Source: Desulfobacteraceae bacterium
Lineage (GTDB): Bacteria > Desulfobacterota > Desulfobacteria > Desulfobacterales > Desulfosalsimonadaceae
Assembly (NCBI GenBank): GCA_021162325.1
Contig: JAGGYV010000076.1
Span: forward strand, 1 to 10,008
Length of the DNA stretch: 10,008 nt
Reading direction: 5' to 3'
In this document: one piece after another, positions 1 through 5,935 of the stretch
Numbering within the stretch: the first letter of the stretch is position 1
How the letters are laid out: each line of letters starts with the position of its first letter
Translations under genes and position numbers: made by a program
Notes under the pieces: generated by a model
Databases searched by the model: none
What the model saw: the letters and a program-made list of their open reading frames with translations, nothing else
What the model was told of the DNA's origin: nothing

Positions 1-63
1 ATCCTGCCCCAAAATAGCCATCCATTTTTTTAAAATCTGCAATAAATCAGTTAATTAAATTTA

Positions 64-80
64 CGGCACGCATTGTGCAA
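64..80 (+). promoter_or_regulatory. Candidate sigma-54 promoter (-24/-12) for the ammonium channel gene
   Basis: The sequence reads CGGCACG, four bases, then GTGCA. Against the sigma-54 consensus TGGCACG-N4-TTGCA it matches 6 of 7 and 4 of 5 positions. The invariant GG (65-66) and GC (77-78) are exactly ten bases apart. Transcription would start near position 90, leaving a leader of about 127 nt before the ATG at 217. Ammonium transporter genes are classic NtrC/sigma-54 targets, so the context fits. No NtrC site is visible in the 60 bases upstream. The rest of 1-216 is AT-rich, with no gene or other clear signal apart from a 14-mer (174-187) shared with 8048-8061. Confidence 0.5.
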
Positions 81-216
81 TGTTTAATCCCTTTTCAATG
101 GGCATAATTTACATTCATTATAATTTGATTAACTGGACAAATAAAAATCATCACCACTAAAGTGTAAAAAACTAATTATACCAAATCCTTAAAAACAAGA
201 AGGGTGTTGTTAACTG

Positions 217-1380
217 ATGAAAAAATTAAACCTGGCATTTATTTTATTTGGCGCTATGACAATTCTATTTCTAACTTCAGGTGTTTTATGGTGTACTGAA
301 TCAAGCGACATGCTGGAATCTATTACAAATGTCCAAAAGTACAACCGCTCTATTCACATAATGGCAATGCTGATCGCGGGGTTCGGATTTTTGATGGTCT
401 TTGTCAAAAGATACGGGCGTTCTGCTTTAACGGCAACATATTTGTTGATAAGCATCGCAATTCCCATTTATATTTTGAAAGACAGCTTAGGGATTATCGG
501 CGGGCCGAATCCGGAGATAGACAGACTTATACTGGCGGAATTTGCCGCAGCCAGCCTCTTAATATGTGCCGGTGCCCCATTGGGAAGATTAAAAATGGGA
601 CAGTATATATTAATGGGCCTGCTGTTCATGCCCTGTTATATGATTAATGAATGGATTCTACTCGATAATGGATTCGGGCTGATTCCGGCGGGCAGTTTTG
701 TCGATACCGGTGGATCTATTGTTATTCATGCCTTTGGGGCAATTTTCGGGTTAGGGGTCATTACAACCATGACCACGCAAAAAGAGTTAAATCTTAAAAT
801 TGAATCTGATGACACCAGTGACAGGTTCTCGATGCTGGGCAGTATGGTACTCTGGATTTTCTGGCCGAGTTTCTGCGCAGCGCTTGTCGCCCCTCAACTG
901 GTGGTCCACACCGGGTTAAATGTTATATTGGCCCTTTCCGGCGCAACCATTGCGACATACTTTGCTTCGGTGCTTTTAAGAGGTAAAATCGCCATCGCCG
1001 ATATTGCCAATGCCGCTTTAGCCGGTGGTGTTGCGATTGGGTCGATCTGTGACACGGCAAGTTTAACCGCAGCTTTTATCATCGGAATAATTGCCGGCAG
1101 TCTTTCTACTTTTGGATTTGCTGTTATTCAGCCAAAGGTCGAAACACTATTGAAAGGAACGGATACATGTGGTGTTATGAATCTGCATGGAATGCCCGGC
1201 TTGTTCGGTGGGCTTGCTGCAATTTTTGTCGTTGACGGCATTAGCATGGGTCTGCAGCTTACAGGTATCGGACTGACCATTTTAGTGGCAAGCATCACCG
1301 GCTTCGCAGCCGGAAAGCTGATATCCGTCCTTGGCCGAAGAACAGAACCATATATTGATTCAGAAGAATTTGAGATGTAA
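217..1380 (+). CDS. Rh-type ammonium channel (Amt/Rh family)
   Basis: An integral inner-membrane protein of 387 residues, almost wholly hydrophobic, expected to conduct ammonia/ammonium into the cell. It looks like the Rh branch of the Amt/Rh superfamily rather than classical AmtB. Diagnostic stretches are DTGGSIVIHAFGA (about residues 163-175), LGSMVLWIFWPSF (about 208-220) and CGVMNLHGMPGLFGG (about 318-332). The family's two pore histidines correspond to H171 and H324, and D163 to the conserved aspartate near the pore. The length is slightly below that of typical Rh proteins. Translation starts at the first ATG of the frame; an AGAAGGG element lies about 12 bases upstream, a rather long spacing. 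No PII (glnK) gene is visible beside it, unlike most amtB loci, which agrees with Rh proteins generally not being paired with PII. The gene precedes glutamine synthetase on the same strand, suggesting a joint role in ammonium assimilation. The family call is firm; substrate (NH3 versus CO2) is not settled by sequence. Confidence 0.9.
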   Translation: MKKLNLAFILFGAMTILFLTSGVLWCTESSDMLESITNVQKYNRSIHIMAMLIAGFGFLMVFVKRYGRSALTATYLLISIAIPIYILKDSLGIIGGPNPEIDRLILAEFAAASLLICAGAPLGRLKMGQYILMGLLFMPCYMINEWILLDNGFGLIPAGSFVDTGGSIVIHAFGAIFGLGVITTMTTQKELNLKIESDDTSDRFSMLGSMVLWIFWPSFCAALVAPQLVVHTGLNVILALSGATIATYFASVLLRGKIAIADIANAALAGGVAIGSICDTASLTAAFIIGIIAGSLSTFGFAVIQPKVETLLKGTDTCGVMNLHGMPGLFGGLAAIFVVDGISMGLQLTGIGLTILVASITGFAAGKLISVLGRRTEPYIDSEEFEM

Positions 1381-1403
1381 GGGCCGCATAAAAAATGTTT
1401 TAG

Positions 1404-1515
1404 CCCATCTTGCTGGTCTTTTGACCCGCCTTCTTTGTTGCGATAAAGCGCGCATATCCAGATATGCTTACTTTATCGCGCCTCGAATGCGGGACAAAAT
1501 TCTTCGCCATTTGGG
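1404..1515. repeat. Long palindromic intergenic element (copy A)
   Basis: This 112-bp element fills the gap between the ammonium channel and glutamine synthetase. The centre is a near-perfect hairpin: GCGATAAAG (1440-1448) pairs with CTTTATCGC (1471-1479), and GCATATC (1452-1458) with GATATGC (1461-1467), leaving a 2-base loop and one 3x3 internal bulge. Outside it, TTTTGACCCGCCTTC on the left pairs imperfectly with GAATGCGGGACAAAA on the right, and the ends CCCAT/TTGGG extend the pairing. The flanks TTCTTTGTTGCG (1431-1442) and GCGCCTCGAAT (1478-1488) recur in inverted orientation in the element at 5782-5935. It resembles REP/MITE-like dispersed elements. In RNA it could act as an intercistronic structure between the two nitrogen genes. 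An open frame across it (1331-1519) is an artefact. Confidence 0.75.
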
Positions 1516-1600
1516 ATAAAACTTATTTTCCGTGACCCAAAAAAAATTAAAAAAAATACTAACTTTCTTTATGATAACAAAATATCAGGAGATAAAAAAC

Positions 1601-3772
1601 ATGAACAAAAGAGAAAATGCACTTGCTGCAATAAACAAAATCAAACCGACAAAAACAACCATCCCTTACAAGGAAGAAAACTCCATTAACAAATTTGGAG
1701 AAAATGTCTTCAGCATGTCCGTGATGAAGCAACGGCTGCCCAAGGATATTTACAAATCCTTAAAAAACACGGTTGAAAATTATTCCGCCCTGGATGCTTC
1801 TGTTGCAGATGTGGTGGCCAATGCCATGAAAGACTGGGCAATGAATAAAGGGGCCTCCCATTATGCCCATGTGTTTTTCCCGCTGACGGGCGCCACGGCT
1901 GAAAAGCATGACAGCTTTCTGGTCCCGGATTTGTCCGGAAACGCCATTGCGGAATTTTCAGGTACAACATTGATCCAGGGAGAACCGGATGCATCGAGTT
2001 TTCCCAACGGTGGGCTTCGTCAGACCTTTGAAGCCAGAGGATATACGGCTTGGGATGTCACCAGTCCGGCATATATCATGGAAAGCCCCAACGGTGCCAC
2101 CCTCTGCATTCCCACGGCTTTTTTATCATGGAAAGGCGAAGCGTTGGATAAAAAAACCCCGATTCTGAGATCCATGCAGGCTTTAAACACGCAGGCACAG
2201 CGGATATTAAACCTCTTCGGTGATAATTCCGGTAAAATCGTTGCCGCAACTTGTGGTGCGGAGCAGGAATATTTTCTGATTGATAAGAGCTTTGTTCTCT
2301 ACCGACCTGATATTCAGGCCACGGGAAGAACGCTGTTCGGTGCGCCGTCTGCAAAAGGCCAACAGTTTGACGACCATTATTTCGGCGCCATCACCGACCG
2401 CGTTTTAGCTTTTATGTTTGAAGTAGAACGTGAACTTTACCGGCTCGGGATTCCGGTAAAAACACGACACAACGAAGTGGCCCCGGGACAGTTCGAAGTG
2501 GCCCCGGTTTTTGAGACCGCCAACCTGGCCACCGACCATCAGCAGCTGACCATGGTCACCCTCAAAAAAATCGCTAGACACCACGGCATGGAATGCCTGC
2601 TGCACGAAAAACCGTTTGCCGGCATAAACGGCTCCGGCAAGCATTGCAACTACTCCTTTGGAAATGCCACCCAGGGCAACCTCCTGGATCCGGGAGAGAC
2701 GCCTCATGAGAACGCCCAGTTCCTGGTATTCTGTGCTGCCATCATCCGTGGTGTTCACAAATACGCCAAAGTATTGCGTGCGGTTATCGCATCCGCTGGA
2801 AATGATCATCGCCTCGGCGCCAATGAAGCGCCGCCGGCGATTATTTCTATTTTCCTTGGCGAACAACTGACCGAGGTGTTTGAACACATTAAAAACGGAG
2901 AGGCGACATGTTCTAAAGAAGCCTGCTTAATGAAAATCGGGGTTGATGCATTGCCGGACCTTCCAAAGGACGCGGGCGACCGTAACCGGACCAGCCCTTT
3001 CGCCTTCACCGGAAACCGGTTCGAGTTCCGGGCCGTGGGGTCCGACCAGTCCGTTTCCGGACCGATAGTGGCCATGAACACCATTTTTGCTGACTCCATT
3101 GATTATGTTGCCACAAAACTTGAGAATGCCATTAACGGTGATTTGTCAAAACTCCATGACGCCGTTCAGGATGTCGTAAAAAAAATTATCGATAACCATG
3201 GATCGATAATTTTTAACGGTGACAACTATACGAATGCCTGGCAGAAAGAAGCGGCCAAACGCGGACTGCCAAATCTGAAAACCACCCCGGAAGCCCTGCC
3301 CATGCTCATCGAAGATGACGTGATTGAACTTTTCAGCAAATACAAGGTGCTGTCCAAAGAAGAAATGCACAGCCGGTATGAAACATATCTTGAACAATAT
3401 AACCTGAAAATCGAAGTGGAAGCCAAGACCGTCGCGGAAATGGCCAATACCATCATCTACCCGGCGGCTGTTCGCTACCAGACTGAACTGGCTGAATCCT
3501 GCCTGAAAATGAAGGAACTAGGAATGGATTTTGAAGATACCGCCTTAAAGGAAACTGCCGGACTGATCAAGGAATTAAAAACCAGGATTAAAACACTGGA
3601 AACCCTGATCGTCCATGAAAGTAACGAGGCACTGGATGAAGCAATAACCTGTTGCGAACAAACCCTGCCGGCCATGCTCAAGATCCGTGAAATTGCCGAT
3701 AAAATAGAAAGGATTGTGGCAGACGATTTGTGGCCGCTGCCGACGTATCAGGAAATGCTGTTTATCAAGTAA
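1601..3772 (+). CDS. glnN: Glutamine synthetase type III (GSIII)
   Basis: Cytoplasmic enzyme making glutamine from glutamate, ammonia and ATP. At 723 residues it has the length of the GSIII family (about 700-730), well above GSI or GSII. GSIII signatures occur in order: FGENVFSMSVMKQRLPKD near the N-terminus, TAEKHDSF (about 99-106), QGEPDASSFPNGGLRQTFEA, CGAEQEYFL, NEVAPGQFEVAP (about 291), GINGSGKH (about 341), AGNDHRLGANEAPP, and DRNRTSPFAFTGNRFEFR (about 460). The C-terminus ends in the typical DLWPLPTYQEMLF. The catalytic glutamates and nucleotide-binding segments look intact. The ATG at 1601 is chosen because AGGAG (1588-1592) lies just upstream and the protein then begins like other family members; an in-frame GTG at 1532 would add 23 lysine-rich residues without a ribosome site. 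It lies 220 bp after the ammonium channel, separated by a palindrome, with no clear promoter of its own, so read-through from the upstream promoter is likely. Confidence 0.95.
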   Translation: MNKRENALAAINKIKPTKTTIPYKEENSINKFGENVFSMSVMKQRLPKDIYKSLKNTVENYSALDASVADVVANAMKDWAMNKGASHYAHVFFPLTGATAEKHDSFLVPDLSGNAIAEFSGTTLIQGEPDASSFPNGGLRQTFEARGYTAWDVTSPAYIMESPNGATLCIPTAFLSWKGEALDKKTPILRSMQALNTQAQRILNLFGDNSGKIVAATCGAEQEYFLIDKSFVLYRPDIQATGRTLFGAPSAKGQQFDDHYFGAITDRVLAFMFEVERELYRLGIPVKTRHNEVAPGQFEVAPVFETANLATDHQQLTMVTLKKIARHHGMECLLHEKPFAGINGSGKHCNYSFGNATQGNLLDPGETPHENAQFLVFCAAIIRGVHKYAKVLRAVIASAGNDHRLGANEAPPAIISIFLGEQLTEVFEHIKNGEATCSKEACLMKIGVDALPDLPKDAGDRNRTSPFAFTGNRFEFRAVGSDQSVSGPIVAMNTIFADSIDYVATKLENAINGDLSKLHDAVQDVVKKIIDNHGSIIFNGDNYTNAWQKEAAKRGLPNLKTTPEALPMLIEDDVIELFSKYKVLSKEEMHSRYETYLEQYNLKIEVEAKTVAEMANTIIYPAAVRYQTELAESCLKMKELGMDFEDTALKETAGLIKELKTRIKTLETLIVHESNEALDEAITCCEQTLPAMLKIREIADKIERIVADDLWPLPTYQEMLFIK

Positions 3773-3793
3773 TGACGACTAATCTTCAGAATT

Positions 3794-3808
3794 CCGGATA
3801 TCATCCGG
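3794..3808. repeat. Small hairpin after glutamine synthetase
   Basis: CCGGAT and ATCCGG are separated by three bases, a 6-bp stem 21 bases after the stop codon. There is no T-run, so it is not a terminator on its own, but it may protect the 3' end of the mRNA ahead of the larger hairpin at 3824-3880. Confidence 0.4.
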
Positions 3809-3823
3809 TCAATCAGATATTAT

Positions 3824-3883
3824 GCAGGTTGATCCCCGAATAAATCACAAACCGGATAAATCGTAAGGGGATCAACCTGCTTT
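3824..3883 (+). terminator. Terminator-like hairpin of the nitrogen module
   Basis: GCAGGTTGATCCCC (3824-3837) and GGGGATCAACCTGC (3867-3880) are perfect complements, giving a 14-bp stem with a 29-base loop, followed by only three T's (3881-3883). It begins 51 bases after the glutamine synthetase stop codon. The stem is strong but the U-tract is short and the loop large, so it may work mainly as a 3'-end stabiliser or as the palindrome of a dispersed repeat. Confidence 0.65.
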
Positions 3884-3886
3884 AGA

Positions 3887-3924
3887 AAAGGAAGATACGA
3901 AGGGAGGTACGCCAAGCTTCCTTT
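3887..3924. repeat. Conserved-loop hairpin repeat, copy 1
   Basis: Arms AAAGGAAG (3887-3894) and CTTCCTTT (3917-3924) enclose a 22-base loop containing GGAGGTACGCCAAG. A second copy at 5289-5330 has the same arms and a nearly identical loop end (GGAGGTATGCCAAG). Lying between convergent genes, it could terminate transcription in either direction. The rest of 3773-4087 holds only this, the hairpins at 3794, 3824 and 3990, and AT-rich DNA; open frames read across it are artefacts. Confidence 0.6.
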
Positions 3925-3989
3925 GTCATTATTGATATTATTTTTTAATTTTAAACTGTACTCTCTTTGTAACCCGAATAAGCCCTCGG

Positions 3990-4008
3990 GGAGGACATAA
4001 TGCCCTCC
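3990..4008. repeat. Palindrome of the GAGGGCATA type
   Basis: GGAGGACAT and ATGCCCTCC form a near-perfect palindrome (one G-T pair on the minus-strand RNA) about 80 bases downstream of the DUF4242-like gene stop. No T-run follows on the minus strand. A related hairpin is at 8290-8306 and a half-copy, AGAGGGCATAA, is at 7929-7939. Confidence 0.45.
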
Positions 4009-4087
4009 TCTGCACAAGCTTTAAAACATTTTCGCAAGCAAGGAACGTATCCCCGCCTGTTGTTCACTCTTAATTTGAATCCAATAT

Positions 4088-4402
4088 TTATGAACCCAGC
4101 GTATCTGCCGATTGGTCAGCTTTAAGATGTGCCTCCCACTCTTCTCCCCAAAGATCCGGGACAGTTTCTTCTACCGGAAAAATTGATTCCCAGGCCACAT
4201 CCATTGCGGTAAAAATATTTTTCAATTGTTCTTCATCCTTGGCAAGCCATACGCAATACCGAAACCCCTGATCATTGTTAAAATAGGTTCTTTCCCACTT
4301 GGCATCCTCAACCTGGGTCAATTTTCTCCAGTTCTCCTGAACAACACTACAGTCAACGCCGGGATCATGGTGAACGACCATAAATTTTTGCAAATTAATC
4401 AT
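4088..4402 (-). CDS. Small DUF4242-like protein (ferredoxin-fold type), function unknown
   Basis: A soluble protein of 104 residues without signal peptide or membrane segment. The core (about residues 4-75) has the pattern of small alpha/beta ferredoxin-fold proteins of the DUF4242 / SCO4226 nickel-binding type: an N-terminal strand with HHDPG, a helix with NWRKL, the strand WERTYFNNDQGFRYCVWLA (about 36-54), then a helix DEEQLKNIFTAM. The tail has a conserved-looking VEETVPDLWGEEWEAHL. The assignment rests on overall pattern, so the family name is tentative and metal binding is not shown. A strong ribosome site (AAAGGAGG) precedes the ATG. It is the last gene of the leftward run, 140 bp after the DUF1638 gene, and probably co-transcribed with it; a short frame at 4395-4484 overlaps its start. 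Confidence 0.7.
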   Translation of the reverse strand: MINLQKFMVVHHDPGVDCSVVQENWRKLTQVEDAKWERTYFNNDQGFRYCVWLAKDEEQLKNIFTAMDVAWESIFPVEETVPDLWGEEWEAHLKADQSADTLGS

Positions 4403-4484
4403 TTTCAGTCCTCCTTTTTAAAAAATTAATCAGTTGACTTTCTGGCGCGTGATGAATATCGCTGTTGCCGGTTGTCGTTGCCAT
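4395..4484 (-). CDS. Possible 29-residue leader or small ORF
   Basis: An ATG at 4484 preceded by a very strong Shine-Dalgarno-like AAAAGGAGGTG opens a frame of 29 codons (beginning MATTTGNSDIHH) that ends at TAA 4395-4397, overlapping the start of the DUF4242-like gene by 8 bases. The overlap and the second ribosome site inside its tail would suit translational coupling. Against it, the GGAGG core lies only two bases from the ATG, shorter than usual, and the peptide is not recognised. It could be a leader peptide, a decayed gene, or chance. Confidence 0.25.
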   Translation of the reverse strand: MATTTGNSDIHHAPESQLINFLKRRTEND

Positions 4485-4541
4485 CACCTCCTTTTGCCGT
4501 TAAATTTATTTATTTTTCCAGCAAAAGCGTTGGTTGGTTTC

Positions 4542-5189
4542 CTATAATTTGTTTAATTGATCCAAAAGCAATGATTTCAACCTGTCTAAAGATGTCGGGT
4601 ACGCCTGCATGGGGATTCCCATCCAATCACAATATTCCAGAAATTCTTCCGGATTTTCCGCCATATACTGATCCATATATCCGGTCCCGTCTAAAACAAT
4701 GGCCCCACCCGAATGCCGGGGAAAATTTTCATTGGCCAGCCCCTTATCCCAGCCCTTAAAAACCAGCTTGCGAAAACGGACCCAGCCAGGGGTCATCCAC
4801 CATACTTTCTCGCCGCCGGCCAGTTCAGCCGCTATTTTCTCCTGTTCCGCATCATCGGCAATCATACCCATGCAGTGGGTAGCGTCAATTCTCACAACGC
4901 CAGGTCCCTGTTCGTCAATGATGGTCTGCATGCTTCTTAATGGATCATCCGCGTTCACATAACAAAATTTGCCGCCGTAAACCACAATGATCTTATCGAC
5001 ATTTTCCCTGGCCTTACTGATCTTCTGAACCAGTTGCCGTTCCAGTTCATGAATATCCTGATGCAGCCCAGGGGTGGTATAATAAACATATTCAGTATCC
5101 AAAAACCCCTCTTCCTGCAACTGGTTGAGTTCCATTCGCATGGTGCCGCAGGCAACAATTCCGATATCCGAAAAAGACGAATTTCCCAT
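4542..5189 (-). CDS. DUF1638 domain protein
   Basis: A soluble protein of 215 residues of unknown biochemical function. The DUF1638 pattern is clear: IGIVACGTMRMELNQL near the N-terminus (Cys about 14), YTTPGLHQDIHELERQL (about 38-54), KIIVVYGGKFCYV (Cys about 76), VRIDATHCMGM, and the C-terminal LEYCDWMGIPMQAYPTSLDRL. Four cysteines sit in positions typical of metal or redox sites, but a ligand role is inferred. In anaerobes and methanogens DUF1638 genes commonly occur with corrinoid methyltransferases and the ASKHA reactivator; neither is in this window. The frame opens at GTG 5204, but AAAGGA (5201-5196) is best spaced for the ATG at 5189; ATG 5192 is the alternative. It lies third in the leftward run, after the Cys/His-rich gene, with a 237-bp gap containing a hairpin repeat and a minisatellite. 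Confidence 0.85.
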   Translation of the reverse strand: MGNSSFSDIGIVACGTMRMELNQLQEEGFLDTEYVYYTTPGLHQDIHELERQLVQKISKARENVDKIIVVYGGKFCYVNADDPLRSMQTIIDEQGPGVVRIDATHCMGMIADDAEQEKIAAELAGGEKVWWMTPGWVRFRKLVFKGWDKGLANENFPRHSGGAIVLDGTGYMDQYMAENPEEFLEYCDWMGIPMQAYPTSLDRLKSLLLDQLNKL

Positions 5190-5288
5190 CATAGATCCTT
5201 TCACGCCAATGCATGACCGTTAAATATAGATTTGATATATTGCCGGCGAACCATGCGCTGCTGAAGACGCATGGCCCACCGACAATTG

Positions 5289-5330
5289 AAAAGGAAGATA
5301 TAATAGCGGAGGTATGCCAAGCTTCCTTTT
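5289..5330. repeat. Conserved-loop hairpin repeat, copy 2
   Basis: Arms AAAAGGAAG (5289-5297) and CTTCCTTTT (5322-5330) form a 9-bp stem, followed on the plus strand by a run of T's (eight in all, 5327-5334). The loop end GGAGGTATGCCAAG matches copy 1 (3887-3924) except for one base. It lies between two leftward genes, so the plus-strand T-run does not serve the local genes. The minus-strand side has only four T's. Confidence 0.6.
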
Positions 5331-5385
5331 TTTTGGATTTTACAATAAGACAAATGATGAACTGCCCGCGTTAATGCGAGCATGT

Positions 5386-5420
5386 CCCGATTATCCCGAT
5401 TATCCCGGTTATCCCGATTA
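5386..5420. repeat. 9-bp tandem repeat (about four units)
   Basis: Units CCCGATTAT, CCCGATTAT, CCCGGTTAT and CCCGATTA follow one another, starting seven bases downstream of the Cys/His-rich gene stop (leftward). A 14-bp palindrome, ACATTTTAAAATGT (5422-5435), overlaps that stop codon. The array is a likely site of slippage and copy-number variation. It is read through as a false Asn-Arg-Asp repeat in one frame; no real gene is suggested. Confidence 0.75.
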
Positions 5421-5426
5421 AACATT

Positions 5427-5753
5427 TTAAAATGTCCCTTTCACACTGGGAAAATCTTCTATGTTCGTATGGGGTAAAAACAGCGCGGAGGTAAATTCAT
5501 CCATGAACTGGTCAAGGACTTCCTTGTTGGCCGGCATAAAAACAACCCGGTGCTGAGCCGGTTTCCCCTGTTCCGGAATATCATCAATCCCCTTACCGCC
5601 GCGTTTTTCCATAAACCAGATGGGGCATGAAGAACGAAATTTACAATGTATCTCAGGGTCCCGACACACCATGCATTCTTCACACATATAGATATTGTGC
5701 TTCATACACATGAAGTTGGTCTCACGATCCGGATGATTGATGCATTTACCCAT
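5427..5753 (-). CDS. Cys/His-rich zinc-finger-like small protein
   Basis: A cytoplasmic protein of 108 residues with no signal or membrane segment. The first 45 residues carry C4, H7, C16, H19, C24, C27, C30, H36, C37 and C43, a B-box-like spacing (C-x2-H-x8-C-x2-H, then C-x2-C-x2-C) suited to one or two zinc ions or an iron-sulfur centre. Then FRSSCPIWFMEKR and a linker lead to a tail (about 69-108) beginning QHRVVFMPANKEV. That tail start recalls the first strand of the 2Fe-2S domain of RACo/DUF4445 reactivators, but no Cys motif follows, so it may be a decayed fusion or chance. AGGA lies six bases before the ATG. It is second in the leftward run, downstream of thioredoxin and upstream of DUF1638; similar small Cys-rich proteins accompany DUF1638 and corrinoid genes in anaerobes (recollection, not checked). 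Confidence 0.75.
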   Translation of the reverse strand: MGKCINHPDRETNFMCMKHNIYMCEECMVCRDPEIHCKFRSSCPIWFMEKRGGKGIDDIPEQGKPAQHRVVFMPANKEVLDQFMDEFTSALFLPHTNIEDFPSVKGTF

Positions 5754-5781
5754 GAGAATTCCTATTCTTAAATATTAATCC

Positions 5782-5935
5782 TGATAGTCTCGTAAAAAAT
5801 CAGATTTAGACGGCAAAGTATAAAAGCTCCAAATTCAAGGCGCGCAAATCCTGAGTAATGATTTGTACTTAGCGTACCATGAAGCAGCGAAGGATGCAGC
5901 GCAACACAGAATTTGGACTTTTTACGAAGCCGTCA
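5782..5935. mobile_element. MITE-like element with terminal inverted repeats (copy B)
   Basis: Left end TGATAGTCTCGTAAAAAATC (5782-5801) and, in reverse complement, right end TGACGGCTTCGTAAAAAGTC (5916-5935) match at 15 of 20 positions, including the run TCGTAAAAA. A subterminal pair TCCAAATTC (5828-5836) / GAATTTGGA (5909-5917) is perfect, and CAAATC / GATTTG forms a central hairpin. On the minus strand, TTCTGTGTTGCG and GCGCCTTGAAT match the core motifs of the element at 1404-1515. No transposase is encoded, so it is a non-autonomous or structural element. The right end includes the thioredoxin stop codon (5933-5935). A solitary end of the same type is at 7999-8017. Confidence 0.7.

Noticed and set aside
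67..78. GCAC-N5-GTGC as an NtrC binding site
   Set aside because: NtrC sites have GCAC-N7-GTGC spacing, and this dyad falls inside the better explained -24/-12 promoter.
1331..1519. Open frame of 62 codons spanning the end of the ammonium channel gene and the palindromic element
   Set aside because: It overlaps the end of a confident gene in another frame and its second half is simply a translation of the hairpin; no ribosome site.
1532..1600. N-terminal extension of glutamine synthetase from a GTG at 1532
   Set aside because: No ribosome site before it, unusual lysine-rich residues, and the ATG at 1601 has AGGAG and gives the family's normal N-terminus.
2405..2887. 160-codon minus-strand frame inside glutamine synthetase
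   Set aside because: Complete overlap with a strongly conserved gene; the product resembles nothing and there is no ribosome site.
3820..4017. 65-codon minus-strand frame between glutamine synthetase and the DUF4242-like gene
   Set aside because: It runs through the terminator-like hairpin and repeat copies; a similar frame at 5201-5425 arises from the second repeat copy, so the shared peptide is a translation of the repeat and not a conserved protein.
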